Shown here piece by piece: positions 38,542-46,209 of a DNA stretch of 64,000 nucleotides; within the stretch, counting starts at the first letter, position 1, and every line of letters starts with the position of its first letter. The notes beneath the pieces are model-generated. The model made no database searches, was not told the origin of the DNA, and saw nothing but the letters and a program-made list of their open reading frames with translations. The stretch spans positions 27,844 through 91,843 of the forward strand of contig NZ_JAKLTQ010000019.1 of the NCBI RefSeq assembly GCF_022012395.1, written 5' to 3'. The stretch is from Arthrobacter hankyongi. Lineage in GTDB: Bacteria; Actinomycetota; Actinomycetes; Actinomycetales; Micrococcaceae. A program made the translations under genes and the position numbers.

Positions 38542-39141
38542 CTAGAGGCCCAGTTCGCGCTGCAGGTCCGTGCCCGGGGCGTGGTGGATGGCCTTGATGC
38601 CCAAGGCCCGGGCCGAATGCACGTTCTCGTGCTTGTCGTCGATGAAGATAACATCGGCAGGATCCGTGCCCAGCGCTTCCAGTACGTGCTTGAAGACGCC
38701 AGGCTCGGGCTTGGTCAACCCGATGCCCGAGCTGAAGAACAGCTCCGTGAAATATTTGGTCCAGGGGGCGCCGGCGAATTCCTCTGCCATGGTGGCCGGC
38801 ATGTTGGACAGTACGGCCAGCCGGGCTCCGCGGGAATAGAGCAATTCCAACACGTCCAGCGTGTCCAGGTTCAAGTGTGACCACTGCAACGCATCGAGCG
38901 AGTCCAGTTCGCTGGCCCGGCCGATGCCGACCTCCCGTCCCAGCACCAGCGACCAGTACTGCTGGGAATCGATCTTGCCCTCGTCGTAATCGAGCCGGTG
39001 CGCCCAATAGCTGCTGTCGGGATTCCGCAGGGGGAGGCCTGCGGACTCCTCCAGGGCCTCCCAATCCTCAGGTTCGGGGGCAGTTGAAATAACCATCCCG
39101 TAGTCGAACAGATACCACCCTGGATGCTGCGGGTTTTCCAT
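38542..39141 (-). CDS. HAD superfamily hydrolase (YihX/epoxide hydrolase-like)
   Basis: Protein of 199 residues. Motif I is FDYGMV (nucleophile Asp, with Gly at the +2 position as in YihX-like enzymes), motif II is LSNMP, the conserved Lys is in GLTKPEPGVF and motif III is VIFIDDK. These suggest sugar-phosphate or other small phosphate ester hydrolysis. TAATCT (39148-39153, minus strand) ends six bases before the ATG, so the mRNA is leaderless. Confidence 0.88.
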   Translation of the reverse strand: MENPQHPGWYLFDYGMVISTAPEPEDWEALEESAGLPLRNPDSSYWAHRLDYDEGKIDSQQYWSLVLGREVGIGRASELDSLDALQWSHLNLDTLDVLELLYSRGARLAVLSNMPATMAEEFAGAPWTKYFTELFFSSGIGLTKPEPGVFKHVLEALGTDPADVIFIDDKHENVHSARALGIKAIHHAPGTDLQRELGL

Positions 39142-39147
39142 TGTTTT

Positions 39148-39153
39148 AGATTA
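39148..39153 (-). promoter_or_regulatory. Leaderless-type -10 box for the HAD gene
   Basis: TAATCT on the minus strand, six bases before the ATG at 39141. Confidence 0.6.
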
Positions 39154-39241
39154 CGGCCGCGGCCCCGCTTGCAATAGTGGCGGCCGGTTAATTGCGGGTG
39201 AAGAATCCAGTCGGCGGCTGGCGCTCCGGCTTCTTGGGTTG

Positions 39242-39247
39242 TATGGT
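39242..39247 (+). promoter_or_regulatory. -10 box of the GntR/ABC operon
   Basis: TATGGT ends seven bases before the ATG of the leader ORF at 39255, so that ORF would be read from a leaderless mRNA. Confidence 0.55.
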
Positions 39248-39254
39248 TAGTTAC

Positions 39255-39317
39255 ATGAGTAATGAACCAATGGGGCTTCGCGACGCGGCCCCTGCCGCCC
39301 CGGGAGCCCGGAGGTGA
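39255..39317 (+). CDS. Leader ORF of 20 codons, stop overlapping the GntR start
   Basis: ATG at 39255 opens a 20-codon frame (beginning MSNEPMGL, Ala/Pro/Arg-rich after that) that ends at TGA 39315-39317. The GntR GTG begins at 39314, so the junction is GTGA. TATGGT lies seven bases upstream. This is the layout of a leaderless uORF translationally coupled to the regulator. It is too short to assign a function, and coding is inferred only from position. Confidence 0.5.
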   Translation: MSNEPMGLRDAAPAAPGARR

Positions 39318-39706
39318 TCGACGAATCCCGTCCGATCTTCCTGCAGATCGCGGAGCGGATCGAGAACGACATTGTCGAGGCCACCCTGGCCGAAGAGGCA
39401 CAGGTGCCCTCCACCAACGAGTTCGCGGCGTTCTACCGGATCAATCCGGCCACCGCGGCCAAAGGCGTCAACCGGCTGGTGGAGGACGGCATCCTCTACA
39501 AACGGCGGGGGATCGGCATGTTCGTAGCCGCCGGTGCACGGGACCGGCTGCGGGCCAGGCGCCGGGAGGAATTTGCCCGGCAGTATGTCCAGCCGCTGGT
39601 GCAGGAGGCCCGAAAGCTGGGCATTGGTATCAAGCAGCTCACGGACATGATCGAGAGCACGTACACAGCAACACAGGACACCACCGAGGGGAGTGTGGCC
39701 CAGTGA
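39314..39706 (+). CDS. GntR family regulator, YtrA subfamily
   Basis: Protein of 130 residues. The N-terminal winged helix-turn-helix (IFLQIAERIENDIVEA, VPSTNEFAAFYRINPATAAKGVNRLVEDGILYKRRGIGMFV in parts) is followed by a short helical tail for dimerisation. YtrA-type regulators repress the ABC transporter operon they belong to. The GTG at 39314 has GGGAG seven bases upstream. Its stop overlaps the ATPase GTG at 39703. Confidence 0.92.
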   Translation: MIDESRPIFLQIAERIENDIVEATLAEEAQVPSTNEFAAFYRINPATAAKGVNRLVEDGILYKRRGIGMFVAAGARDRLRARRREEFARQYVQPLVQEARKLGIGIKQLTDMIESTYTATQDTTEGSVAQ

Positions 39707-40650
39707 ACCGGCCAACACACGCGAAAGCGGCAGCACCTGCCATAGAACTGCGCGATGTCTCAAAGGAATACAAAGACGTCCGGGCTCTGGACGGCGTCAG
39801 CCTGAGCCTGGCCGGCAATAGGATTTACGGCCTGCTGGGCCGTAACGGCGCCGGGAAGACAACCCTGATGTCGGTGCTCACCGGACAGGGCTTCCACAGC
39901 AGCGGCGAAGTGGCGGTCCTCGGCGGGAACCCGTACGAGAATGACCGGGTGCTCAGCCGGATCTGCTTTATCCGGGAGTCGCAGAAGTACCCGGAGGACT
40001 TTACCCCGCTGCAGGCCTTCCGGGCGGCCGCGCTGTTCTTCGAGCACTGGAACGCGGACTACGCCCTGCAGCTGGCCAAGGAATTCCAGTTGCCGCTCAA
40101 GCGCCGGATCAAGAAGCTCTCCCGCGGCCAGCTCTCCGCCGTCGGCGTCGTCATCGGCCTGGCGTCCAGGGCCGAAGTCACCTTCTTCGACGAACCGTAC
40201 CTGGGGCTGGATGCGGTGGCCCGCCAGATCTTCTACGACCGGCTGCTCGAGGATTTCGCCGCCCACCCGCGCACCATTATCCTGTCCTCGCACCTGATCG
40301 ACGAGGTCGCCAACCTGCTCGAGCACGTCATTCTCATTGACCGCGGCCGGATCGTGCTGGACGACGACGCGGAATCGATCCGAGGGTCCGCGGTTACGGT
40401 GGCCGGGGCGGCGTCGAAAGTCGAGCCGTTCGTCGCCGGGCGCACCGTGCTGCACCGCGAAACGCTGGGCTCGCTGGCTTCCGTGACCGTCGAAGCCGTC
40501 CTGACCGATGCCGAGCGCCGCCAGGCTGCCGACCTCGGCCTGGAAATCGCGCCAGTTTCCCTGCAGCAGTTGGTGGTCCGCAAGACGCTGGCGGCCGCCG
40601 AAGAAGACTCCGCCACCGCGGCGGCTACCGTCATGGAGGTTTCCCGATGA
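39703..40650 (+). CDS. ABC transporter ATP-binding protein (YtrB-like)
   Basis: Protein of 315 residues. The nucleotide-binding domain (about 15-220) has Walker A GRNGAGKTT, a degenerate signature LSRGQLSAVG, Walker B VTFFDEPYLGLDA and the switch His in ILSSHLIDEV. A C-terminal domain of ~90 residues follows, as in bacitracin/antibiotic-type exporters. The order GntR(YtrA)-ATPase-permease matches the antibiotic- or envelope-stress-inducible ytr operons of Gram-positives. Confidence 0.92.
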   Translation: MNRPTHAKAAAPAIELRDVSKEYKDVRALDGVSLSLAGNRIYGLLGRNGAGKTTLMSVLTGQGFHSSGEVAVLGGNPYENDRVLSRICFIRESQKYPEDFTPLQAFRAAALFFEHWNADYALQLAKEFQLPLKRRIKKLSRGQLSAVGVVIGLASRAEVTFFDEPYLGLDAVARQIFYDRLLEDFAAHPRTIILSSHLIDEVANLLEHVILIDRGRIVLDDDAESIRGSAVTVAGAASKVEPFVAGRTVLHRETLGSLASVTVEAVLTDAERRQAADLGLEIAPVSLQQLVVRKTLAAAEEDSATAAATVMEVSR

Positions 40651-41336
40651 ACCGCGTCATCAATGTCGCCCGGATGCAGTTGATCAACAAGTGGATCTTC
40701 CTGGGCATTCCCGCCATCATCATGGCGGGTGCCTTCCTGGTCACCTTGGCCATCTGGGCCATGATCCCCGACACCGGAGCGGCCAAGTACGCGGGGTCCG
40801 GCCAGGCCGTCATGTGGTACTTCATGGCCTTGGGCATCCAGTCCCTGACGCTGACGTTTCCGTTCTCGCAGGCCATGAGCGTCAGCCGCCGGACGTTCTA
40901 TCTGGGGACAGTCGGTCTGTTCGCCGTTGTGGCACTGGCCATCAGTGTGCTCTACTACGGGCTGGGCCTGATCGAGACTGCCACCGGGGGCTGGGGAATG
41001 AACGGGCAGATGTATGCCCTCGGCTGGATTGCCGCGGAGGCCGGAATCGTACAGATCCTGTTCTATTTCATTTCCATGGTCACCCTGTTCATGATCGGTT
41101 TTTGGTTCGCCACCGTCTATAAGCGCTGGCAGGCCACCGGCATGTTGGTCGCCAGCATAGGCACCGCCGCCGCACTGCTCGGCCTCGTGGCACTGATCAT
41201 GTGGCAGGGCTGGGGGCCGCAGGTCGGGCAGTGGTTCGCCGCCCAGACTCCGCTGACTGTCGCCGGCTGGGCGGCGCTCTTCTGCACGGTCCTGGCGGCC
41301 GGCTCGTATCTGACCTTGCGGCGGGCCACCCCCTGA
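40647..41336 (+). CDS. ABC transporter permease of the GntR operon
   Basis: Protein of 229 residues with six hydrophobic segments. It starts (ATG 40647) inside the last codons of the ATPase gene (ATGA). It has no binding-protein partner, which suggests export or sensing. Loops are short and carry no recognisable motif. Confidence 0.85.
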   Translation: MNRVINVARMQLINKWIFLGIPAIIMAGAFLVTLAIWAMIPDTGAAKYAGSGQAVMWYFMALGIQSLTLTFPFSQAMSVSRRTFYLGTVGLFAVVALAISVLYYGLGLIETATGGWGMNGQMYALGWIAAEAGIVQILFYFISMVTLFMIGFWFATVYKRWQATGMLVASIGTAAALLGLVALIMWQGWGPQVGQWFAAQTPLTVAGWAALFCTVLAAGSYLTLRRATP

Positions 41337-41344
41337 CGGCGGCG

Positions 41345-41385
41345 GAATGACGACGGCGGCCCTGCCGCGGCCGCCGTCGTCATTC
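41345..41385. terminator. 17-bp perfect hairpin between convergent ABC operon and NDH-2 gene
   Basis: 41345-41361 is exactly complementary to 41369-41385 with a seven-base loop. It overlaps the stop of the minus-strand gene and lies 9 bases after the permease stop, so it can act in both directions. Confidence 0.75.
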
Positions 41386-42711
41386 GCTGTCGACGGCCTG
41401 CAGGAAAGCCTCGCGCGGATCCTGGATTGAGCTGACCGAGGTGACTTCCCGTGCGGCGAACGCCCCGCTGGCCCAGGAGGTGAAGACCTTCCACTTGCGG
41501 TTCATGGTCGGCAAGGCTGCCCCGTGGTAGAGCCGGTCGACGATCCAGCCCAGCCGGCCCTTGAGTTCGATCCCCTTGACCACGGCGGCGCCGCGGCCGA
41601 CGCCGAAGCTGGCTACCGCGCCAAGCGAGGTATGCCGGTATTCGGCCGGCCCGCGCTGCTGCAGCGCGGCCACGATATTGTCGGCCAGCAGCCGGGCCTG
41701 GCGCACGGCATTCTGGGCGTTGGGCGAATACCAGGCCGGCTGCTTCCGGGATGTCAGGTCCGGTACCTGGGCGTTGTCCCCGGCCGCCCACGCCCCGTCC
41801 ACGACGGTGCCATCGTCCTCGACCACCTGCAGCCTGGCGTTGGCACTGACGTGGCCCTTCGGCCCGCGCGGCACGTTGGTGGCGGCCAGTACCGGATTGG
41901 GTTTGACCCCGGCGGTCCAGACAATTGTGCCGGCCGGGAACATCTCGCCGGTACTCAGCACCACTTGGCCGTCCACACAGGACTTCATCGTCGTGTTCAG
42001 GCGCACGTCGACGCCGCGCCGGCGCAACTGCTCGAGCGTCCACTTCGAGAGGCCGGGGCCGATCTCCGGCGCCACCCGGTCCAACGCCTCGATCAGGACC
42101 CAGCGCAGCTCGGTGCGTTTCAGGTCCGGATACTCGTCCACCGCAAGCTTGGCCAGGTCGAGCAGCTCGGTGAGCGCCTCGACGCCGGTGTAGCCGCCGC
42201 CGACGAAGACCACGGTCAGGGCCTTGGCCCGCTCGGCCGGATCCGAGGTCGCCGCGGCCAGCGCCACGCTGTCCAGCACCTTGTCACGGACATAGAGGGC
42301 CTCCTCCAGCGTCTTGAAGCCCACCCCCTGCTCGGCCAGCCCCGGGGTGGGAAACGTCCGGGTGATCGCGCCGAGGGCGAAGACCACGTGGTCGTAGCTG
42401 ACCTGCTTCCGCTCGCCGCTGATCGAGGCGAGCGTGGCTGTCTTGGCCCGGCAGTCCAAGGACTCCAGCTTGCCGCGGAATACGTCCGTGTGCTTGAGGA
42501 CCCGGCGCAGCTCGACCATGACGGTGCGCGGGTCGATTTCGCCGCCGGCCACTTCAGGCAGCAGCGGCTGGTAGGTCATGTACGAGTTCGGTTCCACCAA
42601 CGTGATGTCCATGGGAGCCTGGCCCAGGCGCTTTTCCAATCCCCAGGCGGTGTAGAGGCCGGCGTAGCCTCCGCCGAGGATGAGCACATGCGGTTTCGAG
42701 AATGTCGACAT
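41380..42711 (-). CDS. FAD-dependent NADH dehydrogenase type 2-like oxidoreductase
   Basis: Passes electrons from NADH to quinone at the membrane face without pumping protons. The protein has 443 residues. The FAD-binding ILGGGYAGLYTAWGLEKRL is at the N-terminus, the NAD-binding VVFVGGGYTGVEALTEL near residue 165 and the second FAD motif GAWAAGDNAQVP near 300. The C-terminal part has a short amphipathic/hydrophobic stretch. The ATG at 42711 is chosen; another ATG three codons upstream is possible, and neither has a clear ribosome site. Confidence 0.9.
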   Translation of the reverse strand: MSTFSKPHVLILGGGYAGLYTAWGLEKRLGQAPMDITLVEPNSYMTYQPLLPEVAGGEIDPRTVMVELRRVLKHTDVFRGKLESLDCRAKTATLASISGERKQVSYDHVVFALGAITRTFPTPGLAEQGVGFKTLEEALYVRDKVLDSVALAAATSDPAERAKALTVVFVGGGYTGVEALTELLDLAKLAVDEYPDLKRTELRWVLIEALDRVAPEIGPGLSKWTLEQLRRRGVDVRLNTTMKSCVDGQVVLSTGEMFPAGTIVWTAGVKPNPVLAATNVPRGPKGHVSANARLQVVEDDGTVVDGAWAAGDNAQVPDLTSRKQPAWYSPNAQNAVRQARLLADNIVAALQQRGPAEYRHTSLGAVASFGVGRGAAVVKGIELKGRLGWIVDRLYHGAALPTMNRKWKVFTSWASGAFAAREVTSVSSIQDPREAFLQAVDSE

Positions 42712-42768
42712 GGCCAACATCGTGCCGCACACGGTGCCGTCCGTCGAGGGCAGGCGGGCGCCGGACGG

Positions 42769-42774
42769 TAGAAT
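42769..42774 (+). promoter_or_regulatory. Leaderless-type -10 box for the exonuclease gene
   Basis: TAGAAT ends six bases before the GTG at 42781, placing the start codon at the transcript's first base. Confidence 0.6.
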
Positions 42775-42780
42775 CGATGG

Positions 42781-43791
42781 GTGGGAATTGAGTTCACGGC
42801 CATTGACTTCGAAACAGCGAACGGGTTCCGGGGCTCTGCCTGCTCCGTCGGCCTGAGCAAGGTCCGCGACGGCAGGATCGTGGACGAGGTGTCCTGGCTG
42901 ATGCGCCCGCCGGCCGGCTATGACCGGTTCGATCCCCGCAACACCCGGATCCACGGCATCACCGAAGAAATGGTGGCCGGCAAGCCGCGCTTCGGCGAGG
43001 TCTTCGCGGACATGGCCGGCTTTATCGGCGGCGACCTGCTGGTGGCGCACAACGCAGCGTTCGACCTGGGCGTGATCCGTTCCGGCCTGGAAGTCTCCGA
43101 ACTGGCCGGGCCCGCGTATGACTATGCCTGCACGGTCATCCTGTCCCGGCGCAGCTACTCGCTGGTTTCGTATTCGTTGCCGTTCGTGGCCGAGGCTGCC
43201 GGAGTGCCGCTGCAGCACCATCACGACGCCGTCGAGGACGCCCGCGCCTGCGCCGGCATCATGATCGACATTGCGGCCCGGAACGGCGCCGGCAGCATCG
43301 GCGAGTTGCTGGCCGCCCTGAACTTGCCCGCGGCCCGGATGGAGGCCTACGTTCCCGGCCAGGAACCGCTGTCCAAGGCCACCCTGGCCGAGCGGGAGCG
43401 GCAGCTGGACGGCACCGGCGGCTCCCGCAGTTCCGGCTGGAACGGCTGGCCGGAGGAAGGGAACAACCCGCCGCCGAACCTTGGGGCGGACCCGGCGCAT
43501 CCGCTGTTCGGGCAGACGGTAGTGTTCACCGGCAACCTCGGGATGCCGCGGCAGCAGGCGAAGAACCGGGCCGCCGAGCTCGGCGCCAGCCCCGCCAGCA
43601 ATGTCACCCGCAAGACGACCGTGCTGGTGGTCGGGGACGGTTTCTCCGCCGCGGACCTGAAGAGCGGCCGGGTCACGGCGAAGGCGCGCAAGGTACTCGA
43701 ACTGCATAGCCGCGGCCAGCAGATCGAGGTGCTCTCCGAGGGCGAGTTCCTCCAGATGGTTGGCGGCCCCTGGCCCGAAACGGGGGCCTGA
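42781..43791 (+). CDS. DnaQ-like 3'-5' exonuclease fused to a BRCT domain
   Basis: Protein of 336 residues. The DEDDh exonuclease domain (1-165) has DFETAN (Asp/Glu), LVAHNAAFD and the final HHHDAVEDARA. The C-terminal BRCT domain (about 238-325) has GQTVVFTGNLGMPRQQAKNRAAELG and LVVGDG, as in DNA ligase and replication-linked proteins. A linker rich in Gly/Ser/Trp/Asn joins them. The fusion suggests a repair or proofreading exonuclease recruited through BRCT. The start is GTG at 42781. Confidence 0.92.
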   Translation: MGIEFTAIDFETANGFRGSACSVGLSKVRDGRIVDEVSWLMRPPAGYDRFDPRNTRIHGITEEMVAGKPRFGEVFADMAGFIGGDLLVAHNAAFDLGVIRSGLEVSELAGPAYDYACTVILSRRSYSLVSYSLPFVAEAAGVPLQHHHDAVEDARACAGIMIDIAARNGAGSIGELLAALNLPAARMEAYVPGQEPLSKATLAERERQLDGTGGSRSSGWNGWPEEGNNPPPNLGADPAHPLFGQTVVFTGNLGMPRQQAKNRAAELGASPASNVTRKTTVLVVGDGFSAADLKSGRVTAKARKVLELHSRGQQIEVLSEGEFLQMVGGPWPETGA

Positions 43792-43800
43792 GCAGGCCGG

Positions 43801-44889
43801 TCAGTCGGTCTGGGCCCGGACCTGGGCCAGGAAACTCTCCGCCATGTGCAGTACCAGCTCCGGTGCCTCGGCGTCGCGCAGCCAGGCCGGCGGCAGGCAG
43901 GGCTCGCCGTAGAGGGCGCCCAGCAGGTGGCCCGCGACGCTGCCGGTGGACGAACTGCCGCCGTCGTGGTTGACCGCGGCCGCCAGGGCGAGCCGGAAGT
44001 GTTCCTGCGGCGTCCCGGCACCGGCGGTGGCGAGCACGGCATAGACGGCGACGGCGAGCACCTCCTCGGCGAGCCAGCCGGCACCCAGCCCGTCCGGCAG
44101 CTCCGCTGGCGGAAGCGGGCCGCCGGCACCGGCCGTCAAGGCCCTCAGCAGCGCGGCGGCGACGCCGCCTGCCGGGTCTTCCTGTCCGGCACGGTCCGCT
44201 GCGGCACGGACCGCATCCGGCAGGGAGGCTCCCTCCTGGACGATCGACCGGAGCAATCCGCTGAAGGCGGCGGCACTGTGCCGGGCGGACGGATGCCCGT
44301 GCGTGATCGCCGCTCCGTCCAGTGTGAGTTTGTACACGGTTTCCGCCGGGACGAACGGCAGCAGCCCGAAAGGCGCGGACCGGATGAGGGCGCCGCTGCC
44401 CCGGGCCTCGGGGTTGAGCGGCCGGGACCGCATGCCCATTTCCCCGGTCGCCAGCGCGGACAGGCAGGACTCACCGGGGGAGCGCCGATGGTGCAGTACC
44501 TCCTGCCGGTCGATCCAACGCGGCTGCGGTTCCGGAGCGCGGTCGGGGAAGTGCCCGTCCTGCGTCGCGTACCAGCGCAGGTAGGCCAGCCACAGGCAGG
44601 CCGCCTCGTCAGCGGCCACACCTTCGTTGGCCCATTCGATGGCCTCAGTCAGCCCGTCCAGCGTGTAGAGGGTCAGCTGGGTGTCGTCGCTGAAGTGCCC
44701 GGGTTCGTCCAGTTGGTCGAAGCCGCGCAGCTCGCCACCGAACCGGGCCTCGATCTCCTGCCAGCTGCTGTATTCGACGGCATAGCCGAGCTGGTCCCCG
44801 AGGGCGCCGCCGAGCAGGCAGGCACGCACGCGGGAGTCGAAGTCGGGGGAGGCAGGTTGGGCCGGGACGCCAGGCGCTGGGATGGTCAC
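43801..44889 (-). CDS. ADP-ribosylglycohydrolase family protein with altered metal motif
   Basis: Protein of 362 residues with the all-helical ARH fold: GALGDQLGYAVE (28-39) and HFSDDTQLTLYTLDGL (65-80). The second metal motif, normally GDSDST or GGDTDT, is here GGSSST (310-315), so two Mg-binding aspartates are missing. The enzyme may be inactive or bind ligand only. The start is GTG at 44889, eight bases after TACACT; a longer upstream frame runs through a repeat and is rejected. Confidence 0.85.
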   Translation of the reverse strand: MTIPAPGVPAQPASPDFDSRVRACLLGGALGDQLGYAVEYSSWQEIEARFGGELRGFDQLDEPGHFSDDTQLTLYTLDGLTEAIEWANEGVAADEAACLWLAYLRWYATQDGHFPDRAPEPQPRWIDRQEVLHHRRSPGESCLSALATGEMGMRSRPLNPEARGSGALIRSAPFGLLPFVPAETVYKLTLDGAAITHGHPSARHSAAAFSGLLRSIVQEGASLPDAVRAAADRAGQEDPAGGVAAALLRALTAGAGGPLPPAELPDGLGAGWLAEEVLAVAVYAVLATAGAGTPQEHFRLALAAAVNHDGGSSSTGSVAGHLLGALYGEPCLPPAWLRDAEAPELVLHMAESFLAQVRAQTD

Positions 44890-44897
44890 GGTGTCCC

Positions 44898-44903
44898 AGT
44901 GTA
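44898..44903 (-). promoter_or_regulatory. -10 box close to the ARH-like start
   Basis: TACACT on the minus strand, eight bases before the GTG at 44889. Confidence 0.45.
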
Positions 44904-44906
44904 TCC

Positions 44907-45037
44907 GCCGAGGGCCCCGCCGCGAGCTTGCGAGCGGTGGGAGGCGGAGACACGCTAGCGGCAGGGGTCCCCAGCCGAGCCTGCGAGGCGGGGGCGGCCG
45001 CTGGACGATATCCGCCGAGGGCCCGCGCCGAGCGTGC
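44907..45037. repeat. Dispersed GC-rich intergenic repeat, copy 1 (compound)
   Basis: Contains GCCGAGGGCCCCGCC (from 44907) followed by CGAGCTTGCGAGCGG, then AGGGGTCCCC (44963-44972) and CGAGCCTGCGAGGCGGGGGC, and a third partial unit GCCGAGGGCC...CGAGCGTGCGA (from 45013). The same two modules in the same order occur at 54.5 kb, and the first module recurs at 62.4 kb. Confidence 0.6.
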
Positions 45038-45185
45038 GAAGGGTGCCTACCACATTCGCCGCGCGAACTCCACTTCCGTCCCAGCGGACGTCCAGCATTC
45101 TCCCAGTCTTGGATGCAAGGGTGGAAACGGTTTTGTGAGCAACGGGCCGGTGTGTGCCGGCCGCGGCGGAAGGAATGGGCTGGAC

Positions 45186-46154
45186 ATGTCAGCAATGCAG
45201 TCGGGGGAGCTCGTGGAGCAGGAGCCGGGCGGATCCGTGCAGAAGGCGCAGCGGTCCGGGAAGAACTATTCGCTGTCCGCCCGGATCGGCGCCGAGGCAA
45301 CCGGTACCTTCCTTGTCGTCGGCGGTGCCCTCGGCATTGGGATGTTCAACCCGCAGGGCGGCTTCGCGGTGCCGTTCGGGTTCGGGTTCGCCATGGTCGC
45401 GGCGATGTTGGCCTTCGGCTACGTCTCCGGAGGCCACTTCAATCCTGCCATTACCCTCGGTACGGCGCTGGCCGGGCGCACATCGTGGAAGCATGTCCTG
45501 CCCTATATTGTGGCGCAGGTGGTCGGTGCCTCGCTGGCGACGACGGTGCTCTGGGTGGTGCTGGCCAGCCACCCGGCCGGGACCCAGTCGAAGAGCCTCT
45601 TCACGGCGATTTCCAACAGCTTTGATGCCACCGGTGCCAGTGGTTTCGGACTGTCCGGGGTGTTCCTGGCCGAAGCAATCGGCACCGCCTTGCTGGTGGC
45701 CGTGTACCTGGGCGCCACAGCCCGCGGCGCCCGGCCCGGCAGCGGCCCGTTCGCCGTCGGTCTGGTCCTGTCGGTGCTGACCGCCTTCCTGCTGCCGATC
45801 TCCAATGCAGGCCTGAACCCGGCCCGCTCAACCGCCACCGTGTATTTCGGCGACGGCAACGCCGCCGGCCAGCTGTGGCTGTTCTGGGTGGCTCCGCTGC
45901 TGGGCGCGGTGATCGCGGGCCTCATCTACCGCAGCGCCGGGAACCCGGCCCCGGACGCCAAGCCGGCCAAGGCCAAGACCGCCAAGGGCAAGGCCGCAGC
46001 CGATTTCGCCTTTGCCAAGGATGATGTCGCCGTGGCGGAGCCCGAGGCGACCGAGCAGCCGGCGGTGGAGGACAACGGCGCTACCGAGGCCCGTGACTTT
46101 TTTGACGGCAAGGGCAATCCGGCCAAGCCCCGGGGCGGCGCGGCCGGGAAGTAG
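45186..46154 (+). CDS. Aquaporin (MIP family) with a Lys/Ala-rich C-terminal tail
   Basis: Water or small-solute channel, 322 residues. It has six transmembrane helices and two half-helices with GGHFNPAITLG and GLNPARSTA, the paired NPA boxes. N-terminal (1-35) and C-terminal (about 255-322) hydrophilic extensions flank the channel. The C-tail is Ala/Lys/Asp/Glu-rich. The ATG at 45186 has an AAGGAA site upstream; a longer open frame reaches into the repeat and is not credible. Confidence 0.92.
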   Translation: MSAMQSGELVEQEPGGSVQKAQRSGKNYSLSARIGAEATGTFLVVGGALGIGMFNPQGGFAVPFGFGFAMVAAMLAFGYVSGGHFNPAITLGTALAGRTSWKHVLPYIVAQVVGASLATTVLWVVLASHPAGTQSKSLFTAISNSFDATGASGFGLSGVFLAEAIGTALLVAVYLGATARGARPGSGPFAVGLVLSVLTAFLLPISNAGLNPARSTATVYFGDGNAAGQLWLFWVAPLLGAVIAGLIYRSAGNPAPDAKPAKAKTAKGKAAADFAFAKDDVAVAEPEATEQPAVEDNGATEARDFFDGKGNPAKPRGGAAGK

Positions 46155-46197
46155 CCCGGGCGCCGCGCGCTGTGGCCGGATTGTCCCCGCCGGCCGG

Positions 46198-46203
46198 TAG
46201 GTT
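46198..46203 (+). promoter_or_regulatory. Leaderless-type -10 box for sbcDC
   Basis: TAGGTT ends six bases before the ATG at 46210. Confidence 0.6.
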
Positions 46204-46209
46204 TGAAAT

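Noticed and set aside
41380..43707. A 775-codon minus-strand frame that extends the NDH-2 gene upstream
   Set aside because: The extra 330 codons lie antisense to the DnaQ-BRCT gene and are Arg/Gly/Gln-rich without motifs; the FAD-binding start of the oxidoreductase is at 42711.
43801..45300. Longer start for the ARH-like protein
   Set aside because: The extension crosses the dispersed repeat and has random GC-rich composition; the family fold starts soon after 44889.
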